Shown: positions 17,913 to 28,135, counted from the first letter of the stretch. The stretch is DNA of 64,000 bases from Paraburkholderia fungorum (GCF_900099835.1 NZ_FNKP01000001.1:744001-808000); one strand, 5' to 3'. Notes: generated from the sequence alone by a model not told the origin. A program made the numbers and translations.

Positions 17913-18557
17913 ATGACCCTCGCCGCCAAGCCCTTCGCTGCTGCTGTCAATCATCTGCTCGCCCGCGAATCGTGGGCTCGTGAGCGCCTCGTCCCTTATG
18001 CGGGCAAGACTGCCCGGCTGTCGTGTCCACCGGTCGTGCTGACGCTGCTCGTACAGCCGGACGGCTATCTGGGCGCGGTTTCCGAATCCGATACGCACCA
18101 GTACGACGTGACCATCTCGGTGGCGTCGGACGCGTTGCCGGCCTTTGTGCAAGGCGGCCAGGCCGCCGTGATGAAGCACGTGAAGTTAGAGGGCGACGCC
18201 GAGTTCGCCACCGTGATCGCGAAGCTCGCCGAGCATTTGCGCTGGGAGCCGGAAGAAGACCTGTCGAAGCTGATCGGCGACGGTCCGGCATGGCGGGTTG
18301 CGTCGGTCGTGCGAACGGTCGGCGAACATGTGCAACGCACCGGTCGCAATCTGCTCGACACGGCCGCCGAATATCTGCTCGACGAGAATCCGCAACTGGT
18401 GCGGCGTACCGCGCTTGAAGATTTCAACGTCGAACTGGCCCGCGCGCGCGATGCATTGGCGCGCGTGGAAAAACGCATCGAGCGTCTTGAACAGAAGGTC
18501 GAAGCCCGCGGCGCAGATGCGCCGGGCGGCGCCGCCACGTCGCGCGGCACGCGCTAG
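17913..18557 (+). CDS. ubiJ: Ubiquinone biosynthesis accessory factor UbiJ (SCP2-like)
   Basis: A 214-residue protein. The N-terminal SCP2-type lipid-binding domain spans about residues 5-105 and includes LTLLVQPDGYLGAV and VKLEGDAEFATVIAKLAEHLRW. A helical C-terminus follows with a coiled coil (ARVEKRIERLEQKVE). UbiJ binds quinone intermediates and is part of the Ubi metabolon. It lies 15 bp upstream of ubiB, as in other proteobacteria. The start at 17913 lies right after a terminator, with no obvious ribosome binding site between, which is unusual for an essential quinone gene. Confidence 0.88.
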   Translation: MTLAAKPFAAAVNHLLARESWARERLVPYAGKTARLSCPPVVLTLLVQPDGYLGAVSESDTHQYDVTISVASDALPAFVQGGQAAVMKHVKLEGDAEFATVIAKLAEHLRWEPEEDLSKLIGDGPAWRVASVVRTVGEHVQRTGRNLLDTAAEYLLDENPQLVRRTALEDFNVELARARDALARVEKRIERLEQKVEARGADAPGGAATSRGTR

Positions 18558-18572
18558 TCACCGGGCACTACT

Positions 18573-20150
18573 ATGCGTTTTCTGCGTTTCCTCAAGATTT
18601 TTTTCACGGTCATCCGGTTCGGTCTCGACGAGATGATGCTGAGCCGCGTCAACGACCGGCGCGTGCGTTTGCTGCTGCGTATCACCACCATCGGCCGAAA
18701 GTTTGACGCGCCCCCGGGCGTGCGTTTGCGGCTCGCGCTCGAAAGCCTCGGCCCGATCTTCGTCAAGTTTGGCCAGGTGTTGTCTACGCGGCGCGATCTG
18801 TTGCCAGTGGATATCGCCAACGAACTGGCGAAGCTTCAGGACCAGGTTCCGCCGTTCGATTCGGCGGTGGCAATCGGGCTGGTCGAGAAGTCGCTCGGCG
18901 CTCCCGTCGACGTGTTATTCGACGACTTCGAGCGTGTGCCGGTGGCGAGCGCGTCGATCGCGCAGGTCCACTTCGCGAAGGTGAAGGCCGGCCAGCACGC
19001 GGGTAAGGCGGTCGCGGTTAAGGTGCTGCGCCCGAACATGCTGCCCGTGATCGACTCTGACCTTGCGTTGCTGCGCGACATCGCCGTGTGGGCCGAGCGG
19101 TTGTGGGCCGACGGCAAGCGACTGAAACCGCGCGAAGTGGTCGCCGAATTCGACAAATATCTGCACGACGAACTCGACCTGATGCGCGAGGCCGCCAACG
19201 GTAGCCAGTTGCGGCGTAACTTTGCCGGGCTCGATCTGCTGCTGGTGCCGGAAATGTATTGGGAGTTCTGCACGCCCACGGTGCTGGTGATGGAGCGCAT
19301 GGTCGGCGTGCCGATCAGCCAGGTCGAGACGCTGCGCGCGGCGGGCGTCGACATTCCGAAACTGGCGCGCGAAGGCGTCGAGATTTTCTTTACCCAGGTG
19401 TTCCGCGACGGCTTTTTTCACGCCGATATGCACCCGGGCAACATTCAGGTGAGTCTCGATCCGGCGCATTTCGGCCGCTATATTGCGCTGGATTTCGGCA
19501 TCATCGGCGCGTTGTCTGACTTCGATAAGAACTATCTCGCGCAGAACTTCCTCGCGTTCTTCAAGCGCGACTATCACCGCGTCGCCACGTTGCATCTGGA
19601 GTCGGGCTGGGTGCCGCCCACCACCCGCGTCGAAGAACTCGAGAGCGCGATTCGCGCGGTGTGCGAGCCGTATTTCGATCGCGCGCTGAAGGATATTTCG
19701 TTGGGGCAGGTGCTGATGCGGCTGTTCTCGACGTCGCGCCGCTTCAACGTCGAAATTCAGCCGCAACTCGTGCTGCTGCAAAAAACCATGTTGAACGTGG
19801 AAGGCCTAGGGCGCTCGCTCGATCCTGAACTGGATCTGTGGAAAACGGCCAAGCCTTATCTCGAACGCTGGATGAACGAGCAGATCGGCCTGCGCGGCTG
19901 GTACGAGCGTCTGAAGATCGAAGCGCCGCAGTGGAGCAAGACGCTGCCGCAGTTGCCGCGCCTGATTCATCACGTGCTGGCGGAGCGTCACGACAACACG
20001 CGCGGCGCGAACGACGAGATGATTCGCCAGATTCTGCTCGAGCAGAAACGCACCAACCGGTTGCTGCAAGGCTTGCTGATGTTCGGTGTGGCGGTCGGTG
20101 TTGGGGCGGTGCTGGCGCGGGTGGTGCTGGCGCTGGCTTATGGCGGTTGA
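18573..20150 (+). CDS. ubiB: Ubiquinone biosynthesis regulatory protein kinase-like UbiB
   Basis: A 525-residue atypical kinase-like protein needed for ubiquinone synthesis. The KxGQ extension is [16 protein letters not shown]. The alanine-rich nucleotide loop [12 protein letters not shown] replaces the usual Gly-rich loop. The catalytic region is [13 protein letters not shown], and the metal-binding DFG is in IALDFGIIG. Hydrophobic C-terminal segment(s) ([19 protein letters not shown]) would anchor it in the membrane. Length is close to the E. coli protein. Confidence 0.96.
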   Translation: MRFLRFLKIFFTVIRFGLDEMMLSRVNDRRVRLLLRITTIGRKFDAPPGVRLRLALESLGPIFVKFGQVLSTRRDLLPVDIANELAKLQDQVPPFDSAVAIGLVEKSLGAPVDVLFDDFERVPVASASIAQVHFAKVKAGQHAGKAVAVKVLRPNMLPVIDSDLALLRDIAVWAERLWADGKRLKPREVVAEFDKYLHDELDLMREAANGSQLRRNFAGLDLLLVPEMYWEFCTPTVLVMERMVGVPISQVETLRAAGVDIPKLAREGVEIFFTQVFRDGFFHADMHPGNIQVSLDPAHFGRYIALDFGIIGALSDFDKNYLAQNFLAFFKRDYHRVATLHLESGWVPPTTRVEELESAIRAVCEPYFDRALKDISLGQVLMRLFSTSRRFNVEIQPQLVLLQKTMLNVEGLGRSLDPELDLWKTAKPYLERWMNEQIGLRGWYERLKIEAPQWSKTLPQLPRLIHHVLAERHDNTRGANDEMIRQILLEQKRTNRLLQGLLMFGVAVGVGAVLARVVLALAYGG

Positions 20151-20326
20151 TCGACGGCTTTTGATTTCAGCGTCCGAATCCTGCGATCGATTTTCGCATC
20201 TGACGCAGGCGCCTGATTTCACGTCCGACGCGGGATCGCATTTCCGGCAAGTGAGCCGGTGGCGGATTACCGCGTCCATTCCGGCACCCCAATCCGGCGA
20301 TTGACGGCAAAACTGCGAGGCTTTCC

Positions 20327-20950
20327 ATGAGCGACCCGACCCGCGCTTCCGCGCCTGACTTTGCGACCCGCGATCCCAACTCCCCAGCTTTCTGGGACGA
20401 GCGTTTCGAGCGCGGATTCATGCCGTGGGATCAGGCTGGAGTGCAATCGGCATTCCGCTCGTTCGCCGAGCGCCACAGCGGCGCACCCGTGTTGATTCCG
20501 GGATGCGGCAGCGCCTACGAAGCGGTCCTGCTCGCCGGACAAGGCAACCCCGTCCGGGCAATCGACTTCTCGCCGGCCGCCGTCGCGGCGGCGCAACAGC
20601 AGTTGGGCGAGCAACATGCGAACCTGGTGGAGCAGGCGGATTTCTTCACCTACGAGCCGCCTTTCACGCTCGCGTGGATTTACGAGCGCGCGTTTCTCTG
20701 CGCATTGCCGCTGGCTCGCCGCACCGACTACGCGCAACGGATGGCCGATTTGTTGCCCGCCGGCGCGTTGCTCGCGGGTTTCTATTTCATCGGCGCGACG
20801 CCCAAGGGGCCGCCGTTCGGGATCGAGCGCGCGGAGCTGGACGCGTTGCTCACACCGTACTTCGAGTTGATCGAAGACGAAGCGGTGAACGACTCGATCG
20901 CCGTTTTTGCAGGACGTGAGCGCTGGCTCACCTGGCGTCGTCGCGGATAG
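20327..20950 (+). CDS. TPMT-like SAM-dependent methyltransferase
   Basis: A 207-residue protein of the thiopurine S-methyltransferase superfamily. FWDERFERGFMPWDQAG, the SAM-binding VLIPGCGSAYEAVLLA and YERAFLCALP are characteristic blocks. Bacterial relatives methylate selenium or tellurium species, thiols or halides, or act on thiopurine-like metabolites. The true substrate is unknown. GAGG lies a few bases upstream of the ATG. It is 176 bp downstream of ubiB, so co-transcription is possible but unproven. Confidence 0.85.
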   Translation: MSDPTRASAPDFATRDPNSPAFWDERFERGFMPWDQAGVQSAFRSFAERHSGAPVLIPGCGSAYEAVLLAGQGNPVRAIDFSPAAVAAAQQQLGEQHANLVEQADFFTYEPPFTLAWIYERAFLCALPLARRTDYAQRMADLLPAGALLAGFYFIGATPKGPPFGIERAELDALLTPYFELIEDEAVNDSIAVFAGRERWLTWRRRG

Positions 20951-21028
20951 GAGCACAGGTGAGCACCGCCGGGCACGAGCGCAAGCGCCAAAGTGCCGTC
21001 GCCCGAGAATCTGCACTTGATTCACACA

Positions 21029-21059
21029 CAGCCGCCCCAATTTGCGTGAACGGCGGCTG
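21029..21059 (+). other. Hairpin between methyltransferase gene and fmdB-like gene
   Basis: CAGCCGCC (21029-21036) pairs with GGCGGCTG (21052-21059), with a 15-nt loop and no T-run. It could end the upstream transcript weakly. Confidence 0.3.
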
Positions 21060-21107
21060 CGTCGACCATTGGTTCCTGAATTCCGGGGAACCCATAGTGT
21101 TTGCGGC

Positions 21108-21113
21108 TATAAT
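21108..21113 (+). promoter_or_regulatory. Consensus -10 element TATAAT upstream of the fmdB-like gene
   Basis: A perfect TATAAT lies 45 bp before the fmdB-like start codon, in a region free of coding sequence. No good -35 hexamer is seen at 16-18 bp. It probably drives the fmdB/DUF502/aspS run of genes. Confidence 0.5.
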
Positions 21114-21158
21114 TCAAGGCTTTGCAAGCGTTTACAAGATTTCAGTAGGGAAAAGATC

Positions 21159-21572
21159 ATGCCGATCTACGCTTATCGTTGCGAGTCATGCGGTTTCGGG
21201 AAGGACGTGCTTCAGAAGATGAGCGACCCCCAGTTGACGCAGTGTCCCGAGTGCGGGAAAGACACCTTTCGCAAGCAGGTCACTGCTGCCGGTTTCCAGT
21301 TGAAGGGCTCCGGCTGGTATGTAACCGATTTCCGCGGCGGCAATGGCGGCACCAGCGCGCCAGCCAAGCCCGACGCAAATGGCGGTTCGAACGGCGCAAA
21401 TGCCGGTTCGGGCGAGAATGCAGCGGCTGCCAATAACGGCGCCGCGAAATCCGACACGGGCTCGGCGAGCAGCACGGCCGCAACCGGTTCCTCGAGCGCA
21501 GCCGCAACGCCGGCCGCATCTGCTGCCGCACCGGCCGCTTCGGCGAGTTCGAGCGGTTCCGGCAGCGCCTAG
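21159..21572 (+). CDS. FmdB-type zinc ribbon protein with low-complexity tail
   Basis: A 137-residue protein. Residues 1-45 form the FmdB/CxxC zinc ribbon, with Cys8 and Cys11 (YRCESCGFG) and Cys29 and Cys32 (TQCPECGK). The region FQLKGSGWYVTDFRG is the conserved end of the family. The remaining 70 or so residues are almost entirely Ala, Ser, Gly, Asn and Thr and look disordered. GTAGGGAAAAG lies before the ATG. It is upstream of a DUF502 gene and aspS. The function of these small zinc proteins is not established. Confidence 0.9.
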   Translation: MPIYAYRCESCGFGKDVLQKMSDPQLTQCPECGKDTFRKQVTAAGFQLKGSGWYVTDFRGGNGGTSAPAKPDANGGSNGANAGSGENAAAANNGAAKSDTGSASSTAATGSSSAAATPAASAAAPAASASSSGSGSA

Positions 21573-21645
21573 TGGGACTGCCGCCTTCAGGCGGCGCACA
21601 CACAGCGCGTAGAGCTTCGGCTCGCGCGGCTTTCTGGCGGTACAC

Positions 21646-22299
21646 ATGACGACGAAAAAAACGACGCTCAAATCGGTGTTCCTGACTGGCCTGCTGGTGC
21701 TGGTGCCTCTGGCTATCACACTGTGGGTGCTCGGTCTGATCATCGGCACGATGGACCAGACGCTGTTGCTGCTGCCCACTTCGTGGCAGCCGGAACGGGC
21801 TATCGGCTATCGGCTGCCCGGGCTCGGCGCCGTGCTCACGCTGGCGTTTATCTTTGTCGTCGGGCTGTTGACGCAGAACTTCATTGGGCAGAAGCTCGTG
21901 AAGTGGTGGGAATTGCTGGTCGCTCACATTCCGGTGGTCGGCCCGATCTACACCAGCGTCAAACAGGTGTCCGACACCTTGCTGTCGAGCAGCGGCAACG
22001 CGTTCCGCAAAGCGCTGCTGATCGAATACCCGCGCCGCGGCTCCTATACGATTGCGTTTCTGACCGGCATTCCGGGCGGCGACGTGGTCAACCACCTGAA
22101 AGAAGATTACGTCAGCGTGTATGTGCCGACTACGCCGAACCCAACGTCCGGCTTCTTCCTGATGGTGCCCAAGAGCGAAGTGATCGAACTCGACATGACA
22201 GTCGACGCCGCGCTCAAGTACATCGTCTCGATGGGCGTCGTGGCGCCGTCCGCGCCTCCGGCGCCGGTGCGCCGCACGACAGTCGAGCCTCCGCTGTAA
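21646..22299 (+). CDS. DUF502 family membrane protein
   Basis: A 217-residue protein with two N-terminal transmembrane helices (about 9-35 and 60-84). A soluble region follows with the conserved HIPVVGPIYTSVKQV and VPTTPNPTSGFFLMVP, diagnostic of DUF502. Its function is unknown. It lies 73 bp after the zinc-ribbon gene and 87 bp before aspS, all in the same direction, suggesting one transcript. Confidence 0.9.
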   Translation: MTTKKTTLKSVFLTGLLVLVPLAITLWVLGLIIGTMDQTLLLLPTSWQPERAIGYRLPGLGAVLTLAFIFVVGLLTQNFIGQKLVKWWELLVAHIPVVGPIYTSVKQVSDTLLSSSGNAFRKALLIEYPRRGSYTIAFLTGIPGGDVVNHLKEDYVSVYVPTTPNPTSGFFLMVPKSEVIELDMTVDAALKYIVSMGVVAPSAPPAPVRRTTVEPPL

Positions 22300-22386
22300 T
22301 GCCGGCGCGCAAGTTTCACGCAGTGTTTCACCGGGTGTTTCACTGCAGCGCGCCGATCAACCAATGCATAACGAAAGACAAACATC

Positions 22387-24186
22387 ATGTCGATGAGAAC
22401 TGAATACTGCGGTCTGGTGACCGAAGAACGTCTGGGCCAAACCGTCTCGCTGTGCGGCTGGGTGAGCCGCCGCCGCGACCATGGCGGCGTCATCTTCATC
22501 GACCTGCGCGATCGTGAAGGCCTCGTTCAGGTCGTCTGCGACCCCGACCGCGCAGAAATGTTCAAGGCCGCCGAAGGCGTGCGCAACGAGTTCTGCCTGC
22601 AGATCAAGGGTGTCGTGCGCAGCCGTCCGGAAGGCACGACCAACGCCGCATTGAAGAGCGGCAAGATCGAAGTGCTGTGCCACGAACTGATCGTGCTGAA
22701 CGCATCGGTCACGCCGCCGTTCCAGCTCGACGACGACAACCTGTCGGAAACCACGCGCCTCACGCATCGTGTGCTCGACCTGCGCCGTCCGCAGATGCAG
22801 CACAACCTGCGTCTGCGTTACCGCGTGTCGATCGAAGCGCGTAAGTACCTCGACTCGCTCGGCTTCATCGACATCGAAACGCCGATGCTGACCAAGAGCA
22901 CGCCGGAAGGCGCGCGCGACTACCTCGTGCCGTCGCGTACGAACCCGGGTCAGTTCTTCGCGCTGCCGCAGTCGCCGCAACTGTTCAAGCAGTTGCTGAT
23001 GGTCGCGAACTTCGATCGCTACTACCAGATCGTCAAGTGCTTCCGTGACGAAGACCTGCGCGCCGACCGTCAGCCGGAATTCACGCAGATCGACTGCGAA
23101 ACCTCGTTTCTGTCGGAACAGGAAATTCGCGATCTGTTCGAAGACATGATTCGTCACGTGTTCAAGGAAACGATCGGCGTTTCGCTGGACGAAAAATTCC
23201 CGGTCATGCTGTATTCGGAAGCGATGCGCCGCTTCGGTTCGGATAAGCCCGACCTGCGCGTGAAGCTCGAATTCACTGACCTGACCGACGCGGTCAAGGA
23301 CGTCGACTTCAAGGTGTTCAGCACGCCGGCCAACACGAAAGACGGCCGCGTCGCGGCCATCCGCGTGCCGAAGGGCGGCGAGCTGTCGCGTGGCGATATC
23401 GACAGCTACACGGAATTCGTGCGCATCTACGGCGCGAAGGGTCTCGCGTGGATCAAGGTCAACGAAGTGGCGAAGGGCCGTGACGGTCTGCAAAGCCCGA
23501 TCGTCAAGAACCTGCACGACGAAGCGGTCAAGGCGATCATCGAGCGCACCGGCGCGCAAGACGGCGATATCATTTTCTTCGCGGCAGATCGCGCGAAGGT
23601 GGTGAACGACAGCCTCGGCGCACTGCGTCTGAAGATCGGTCATTCGGAGTTCGGCAAGGCCAACGGTCTGGTCGAAACCGGCTGGAAGCCGCTGTGGGTG
23701 ATCGACTTCCCGATGTTCGAATACGACGAGGAAGACAACCGCTACGTGGCCGCGCATCACCCGTTCACGAGCCCGAAGGACGAGCACCTCGAGTATCTGG
23801 AAACGGACCCGGCGCGCTGCCTCGCGAAGGCCTACGACATGGTGCTGAACGGCTGGGAAATCGGCGGTGGTTCGGTGCGTATTCACCGTGAAGAAGTGCA
23901 GAGCAAGGTGTTCCGTGCGCTCAAGATCAACGCGGAAGAAGCGCAGGCCAAGTTCGGCTTCCTGCTCGACGCGCTGCAATACGGCGCGCCGCCGCACGGT
24001 GGTATCGCGTTTGGTCTGGACCGCATCGTCACGATGATGGCCGGCGCCGACTCGATCCGCGACGTGATCGCGTTCCCGAAGACGCAACGCGCACAGTGTC
24101 TGCTGACGCAGGCGCCGAGCGAAGTCGACGAGCGTCAGTTGCGCGAGTTGCACATCCGCGTGCGTACGCCGGAACCGAAGGCGTAA
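22387..24186 (+). CDS. aspS: Aspartyl-tRNA synthetase
   Basis: A 599-residue bacterial-type class II synthetase. The N-terminal OB-fold anticodon-binding domain (about 1-110) begins [17 protein letters not shown]. Class II motif 2 is in [20 protein letters not shown], motif 3 is [13 protein letters not shown], and the bacterial GAD insertion domain lies between. Full length. It is followed by a strong terminator at 24249-24291. Confidence 0.97.
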   Translation: MSMRTEYCGLVTEERLGQTVSLCGWVSRRRDHGGVIFIDLRDREGLVQVVCDPDRAEMFKAAEGVRNEFCLQIKGVVRSRPEGTTNAALKSGKIEVLCHELIVLNASVTPPFQLDDDNLSETTRLTHRVLDLRRPQMQHNLRLRYRVSIEARKYLDSLGFIDIETPMLTKSTPEGARDYLVPSRTNPGQFFALPQSPQLFKQLLMVANFDRYYQIVKCFRDEDLRADRQPEFTQIDCETSFLSEQEIRDLFEDMIRHVFKETIGVSLDEKFPVMLYSEAMRRFGSDKPDLRVKLEFTDLTDAVKDVDFKVFSTPANTKDGRVAAIRVPKGGELSRGDIDSYTEFVRIYGAKGLAWIKVNEVAKGRDGLQSPIVKNLHDEAVKAIIERTGAQDGDIIFFAADRAKVVNDSLGALRLKIGHSEFGKANGLVETGWKPLWVIDFPMFEYDEEDNRYVAAHHPFTSPKDEHLEYLETDPARCLAKAYDMVLNGWEIGGGSVRIHREEVQSKVFRALKINAEEAQAKFGFLLDALQYGAPPHGGIAFGLDRIVTMMAGADSIRDVIAFPKTQRAQCLLTQAPSEVDERQLRELHIRVRTPEPKA

Positions 24187-24248
24187 TGGCTTGAATTCAC
24201 TGGCTTCATGCCATTGACTGCTGTCTTAAAACGACAGCAAAGCACCCG

Positions 24249-24291
24249 AAAAAGGCGCAGGAGGAAACTCCCGGCGCCTTTTTCTTTTTTT
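24249..24291 (+). terminator. Intrinsic terminator after aspS
   Basis: AAAAGGCGC pairs with GCGCCTTTT, with an inner GGAG/CTCC stem around GAAA, followed by a T-rich tract (TTTTTCTTTTTTT). Confidence 0.85.
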
Positions 24292-24379
24292 GCGTTACAG
24301 TCGAAGCAACTGCTTTCGAGCGTTTATTCGACCCTCCGCCGACATGTACCGCGCATAGGTTGCGCCCAGCTTTTACACC

Positions 24380-24883
24380 ATGCCGAAACCGCCGAAAATT
24401 CCACAATCTGTCCTCGTCGTTATTCATACGCCCGCGCTCGACGTGCTGCTGATCGAGCGCGCCGACCATCCGGGGTTCTGGCAGTCGGTGACCGGCTCAA
24501 AAGATGCGCTCGATGAACCGCTCGCCGAAACGGCGGCGCGCGAAGTCGCCGAAGAAACGGGCATTGTGGTGGGCAGCGGTCTCGTACCGCCGGGCGCGTT
24601 GTTCGACTGGCAATATTCGATCGAATACGAGATCTATCCGGAGTTCCGGCATCGCTATGCCGAAGGCGTGATCCATAACACCGAACACTGGTTCAGCGTG
24701 CAGGTGCCGGAGCAACTCGAGGTGACGCTCGCACCGCGCGAGCACACCGCGTTTATGTGGCTGCCTTATGAAGAGGCGGCGTCGCGCTGCTTTTCATCGT
24801 CGAATGCGGATGCGATTCTGCAGTTGCCCAAGCGACTCGGCGCGCGTCTGTCTGGCGGGTTTTCCGCGGAGCGCAGCCGGTGA
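24380..24883 (+). CDS. nudB: Dihydroneopterin triphosphate diphosphatase (Nudix)
   Basis: A 167-residue Nudix hydrolase resembling NudB of folate synthesis, which removes pyrophosphate from dihydroneopterin triphosphate. The N-terminal KIPQSVLVVIHTPALDVLLIER and FWQSVTGSKD fit NudB. The Nudix box ends in AAREVAEETGIV, but the glycine-to-first-glutamate spacing is one residue longer than the usual consensus. HNTEHWFSVQVP is another family block. Its stop overlaps the GTG start of the following cardiolipin synthase gene. Another Nudix specificity cannot be excluded. Confidence 0.85.
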   Translation: MPKPPKIPQSVLVVIHTPALDVLLIERADHPGFWQSVTGSKDALDEPLAETAAREVAEETGIVVGSGLVPPGALFDWQYSIEYEIYPEFRHRYAEGVIHNTEHWFSVQVPEQLEVTLAPREHTAFMWLPYEEAASRCFSSSNADAILQLPKRLGARLSGGFSAERSR

Positions 24884-26139
24884 GCTCGGGCGGCGCAGGC
24901 CGTTTTGCCCGTTTGCGTCATGCGCTGCTCGGCCGCCGTTACTGGCAACGTTATCGCTTCACCAGCGACAACGATGTCAAGCTGCTGCGTTCCGGCGACG
25001 AGTTTTTCAGCGCGCTGATCGAACGGATCGACGAAGCGCAGCACGACGTCGTACTCGAAACCTACATCTTCTGCTACGACAAGGCCGGGCAAGCGGTGAG
25101 CGCGGCGTTGCTGCGCGCGGCCTCGCGCGGCGTGAAAGTGCGCGTGATTACCGACGGCATCGGCACCGCGCGTTTGACGATGTTCAACGAATGGCCGCTG
25201 GCCGGCATCGACCATCGCATTTACAACCCGCATCTGTTTGGACGTTTCGGATTTTCGCGCACGCATCGCAAGCTCGCGGTGGTCGACGACCAGTTTGCGT
25301 ATTGCGGCGGCATCAATATCGTCGACGACTACGAGAACAACGGCGAGACGCTGCCGTTCCGGCGCTGGGATTTCGCGGTCGAGTTGCATGGGCCGGTGGT
25401 CGCCGACGTGCGGCAGGCGTTCGAGGTGCAGTGGCGACGGATCCGGCTCGGGCATCGGCCGATCGAGTCGCTGGAACCGGATCTCGGCACGCAGACGTCG
25501 GCATCGCTCGGCAGTTTGCGTCGTCGTCGCCGGCGCCGTAACGAGGAGTTGTGGGCGGGCGGTCAGCCGTGCGTCGCGTTTGTCGCGCGGGACAACCTGA
25601 TCAACCGTCGCGCGATCGAAAAGGCGTATCTCGCCGCGATTGGCCAGGCGCGTCATGAGGTGCTGCTCGCCAATCCGTATTTCATGCCGGGGCGCAAACT
25701 GCGGCGCGCGCTGGTGTTCGCGGCGCGGCGCGGGGTGGTGGTGAAGCTGATCATCGGGCGCAAGGAATTCAAGGCGCTGGATTACGCGGTGCCGTTCCTG
25801 TATCACGCGTTGCTGCGGGCCGGCGTGCAGATCGCCGAGTATGAGAAGACGCTGCTGCACGGCAAGGTCGCGGTCGTGGATTCGAACTGGGGGACGGTCG
25901 GCTCGTCGAACCTGGATGCGTTGAGCCTGATGCTCAACAACGAGGCGAACGTGGTGCTCGTGAACGACCCGGCGATCGACGGTTTGCGCGACGCGATCCT
26001 CGGCGCATTCAAGGACTCGCGACGGATCGACGAAGCGCGATACGAAGCGCGGCCGGCGGGCGAGCGGGCGCTGAACTGGGTTGCTTATACGACCTACCGC
26101 GTGGCGATGAAGCTGTTGACGGTTGGCGGGTACGACTAG
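24880..26139 (+). CDS. clsB: Cardiolipin synthase B-like phospholipase D family protein
   Basis: A 419-residue protein with two HKD motifs, THRKLAVVDDQFAYCGG at about residue 128 and LLHGKVAVVDSNWGTVGSSN at about residue 326. It is predicted to condense phosphatidylglycerol, or phosphatidylglycerol with phosphatidylethanolamine, into cardiolipin at the inner membrane. It lacks the N-terminal transmembrane helices of ClsA, which fits ClsB. Translation starts at GTG (24880), overlapping the nudB stop by four bases (GTGA), so the two are coupled. Confidence 0.88.
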   Translation: MSSGGAGRFARLRHALLGRRYWQRYRFTSDNDVKLLRSGDEFFSALIERIDEAQHDVVLETYIFCYDKAGQAVSAALLRAASRGVKVRVITDGIGTARLTMFNEWPLAGIDHRIYNPHLFGRFGFSRTHRKLAVVDDQFAYCGGINIVDDYENNGETLPFRRWDFAVELHGPVVADVRQAFEVQWRRIRLGHRPIESLEPDLGTQTSASLGSLRRRRRRRNEELWAGGQPCVAFVARDNLINRRAIEKAYLAAIGQARHEVLLANPYFMPGRKLRRALVFAARRGVVVKLIIGRKEFKALDYAVPFLYHALLRAGVQIAEYEKTLLHGKVAVVDSNWGTVGSSNLDALSLMLNNEANVVLVNDPAIDGLRDAILGAFKDSRRIDEARYEARPAGERALNWVAYTTYRVAMKLLTVGGYD

Positions 26140-26413
26140 CAGAGGGCGGAGCTTTACGAGCCGATTTCCGCACGACGGCGAAATCACACAAAGGCCAATA
26201 CCTACGTCGGGAACACGGTCAAGCCTTTCCCAACATCATTGCAGACCTTTCCTAAAGGTCCTTTCCCAACCCCAAACCATAATCACCGCTCGCCAGGGGT
26301 CGAGCGTCCGGCACAACGACCTCTCCACATCAAGCAGCGTTTGCCGGTGGCACTGCATCGCGCACCGTGAGCGCCGCAGCGAACCGGCCTGTCATGGAGG
26401 CTCGTCCGTTCAT

Positions 26414-27991
26414 ATGCCCGCTCATCCCCGCGTTCCATCCGACAACAGCAGCACATCGACTCTCCACGAGCAGGCCATCGCCGCGTATCAGGCCGGTCAG
26501 CACGACACCGTCCAGGCGCTCGCTGGGCAAATCCTGACGCTGGATAGCCAGCATACCGGCGCGATGCATCTGAATGGCCTGCTGGCGCTTGCCGCCGACC
26601 AGCCGCAACTTGCGCAGGCCTGGCTCGATCGGGCCATCCAGATCGGCCCGGAACCGATCCTGTACAACACGCTCTACGCCATCCACCTCAAATTGGGCGA
26701 TCACGCCGGCGCCATCGGAAGCTTGCGCAAAGGACTCGCGCTACAACCGGATTTCGTCGCCCTCCACTACAACCTGGCGTTGACGCTGCAACATCTCGAC
26801 TGTCCTGAAGACGCCGCGATCAGTTACCGTCGGACGCTCGAACTCGATCCCGATCACTCCGCCGCGCACAACAACCTCGGCCGCGTCTTCGCGGACCTGG
26901 GCGATACGCAAAAAGCCGAGCATCACTACCGCCGCGCGCTCGAACTCGCGCCGGCGAATCTCGTCGCGCGAAACAACCTCGCGATGGTGCTGCTCGCCAC
27001 CGGCCGTTATCAGGAAGCGTGGCCTTATTTCGAGGACCGCTGGGTCAGCTTCCGTCACGCCGACGGAAGCCCCGCGCGTGTGCCTTTTCAGGCGCCGCTG
27101 CCGAGGTGGTTGAGTGACACGCGGTCCACGATCAGTGAAGCCGGGACCAAGCGTATTCCCGGCGAACGCCTGCTGGTACTCGACGAGCAAGGCTACGGCG
27201 ACAGTCTGCAATTCGTGCGTTACCTGCCGATCGCGCTCGAACGCTTTGCGCTGGTCGGCTATGTGTGCCCACCGCCGCTGCGTCGTCTGTACGAAGAGTC
27301 GTTGTGTTTGCGCTGGCCCGGCCTCGTGCTGCTCGACGAAACGCCGTCCGGTCCGGGCAACTGGGACCAATACTGCCCGCTGATGTCCTTGCCGATGGCA
27401 TTCGACACGCAACTCGCGACCATCCCCGCGAATACGCCTTACCTCTACGCAGATTCCGCGCGTGCCGCCGCCTGGCGTTCACGGCTCGACGCGTTGCCGG
27501 ATTCGCATATGCCGCGCGTCGGCGTGGTGTGGGCGGGCGGCCATTCGGGCATCGCGGTGGACCGGCGGCGCAGCCTCGCGGCCGCTCAAATCGCGCCGCT
27601 GCTCGCGCTGAATCAGATTCACTGGATCAGCCTGCAAAAGACCGACGATCCCGCCAAGCTCGCTGATCCGGCCAGCCACGCGCGTCTCACGGACTGGACC
27701 GCCGACCTCGCCGATTTCGCAGATACCGCCGCGCTGATCGCGAACCTCGATCTGGTAGTTTCCGTCGATACGTCGGTCGCGCACCTCGCCGCGGCCATGG
27801 GCAAACCGGTCTGGCTGCTCAACCGTTTCGCGGGTTGCTGGCGCTGGCTGCGAGGCCGCGACGACAGTCCGTGGTATCCCAGCCTGCGTCTTTTCACGCA
27901 AACCCAGCGCGGCAACTGGGACGAGGTGCTAACACGGGTAGGCGCGTCACTCCAGCAGCGTTTTCCCCAGCAAAACCCACGCCCCTTCTAG
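26414..27991 (+). CDS. TPR-repeat protein with C-terminal GT9-like domain
   Basis: A 525-residue cytoplasmic protein. Several tetratricopeptide repeats occupy about residues 15-195, including HYNLALTLQHLDCPEDA and AHNNLGRVFADLGDTQKAE. The C-terminal part (about 350-510) resembles a glycosyltransferase-9-type fold, with VGVVWAGGHSG, a DFADTAALIANLDLVVSVD block and SVAHLAAAMGKPVWLL. Proteins of this build are often linked to protein or surface glycosylation, but no glycan genes are adjacent. The frame is open from 26123. The ATG at 26414 gives a sensible start, with GGAGG about 12 nt upstream. Confidence 0.75.
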   Translation: MPAHPRVPSDNSSTSTLHEQAIAAYQAGQHDTVQALAGQILTLDSQHTGAMHLNGLLALAADQPQLAQAWLDRAIQIGPEPILYNTLYAIHLKLGDHAGAIGSLRKGLALQPDFVALHYNLALTLQHLDCPEDAAISYRRTLELDPDHSAAHNNLGRVFADLGDTQKAEHHYRRALELAPANLVARNNLAMVLLATGRYQEAWPYFEDRWVSFRHADGSPARVPFQAPLPRWLSDTRSTISEAGTKRIPGERLLVLDEQGYGDSLQFVRYLPIALERFALVGYVCPPPLRRLYEESLCLRWPGLVLLDETPSGPGNWDQYCPLMSLPMAFDTQLATIPANTPYLYADSARAAAWRSRLDALPDSHMPRVGVVWAGGHSGIAVDRRRSLAAAQIAPLLALNQIHWISLQKTDDPAKLADPASHARLTDWTADLADFADTAALIANLDLVVSVDTSVAHLAAAMGKPVWLLNRFAGCWRWLRGRDDSPWYPSLRLFTQTQRGNWDEVLTRVGASLQQRFPQQNPRPF

Positions 27992-28135
27992 ATTCCAACT
28001 CGCTGCTGCATCATGTCAGCCGGCAGCGACAATCCGTCAAAACAGATTGGCCGATCTGCAACAATTGTCTAACGACAAAGGCCTCTAAAAAATCTGATTC
28101 CTCTGATTGACGGATGTCGCAAAATTGGGACTCGG

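Noticed and set aside
26123..26413. A 97-codon N-terminal extension of the TPR/GT9-like protein
   Set aside because: Composition is unlike the rest of the protein and it begins inside the end of the cardiolipin synthase gene.
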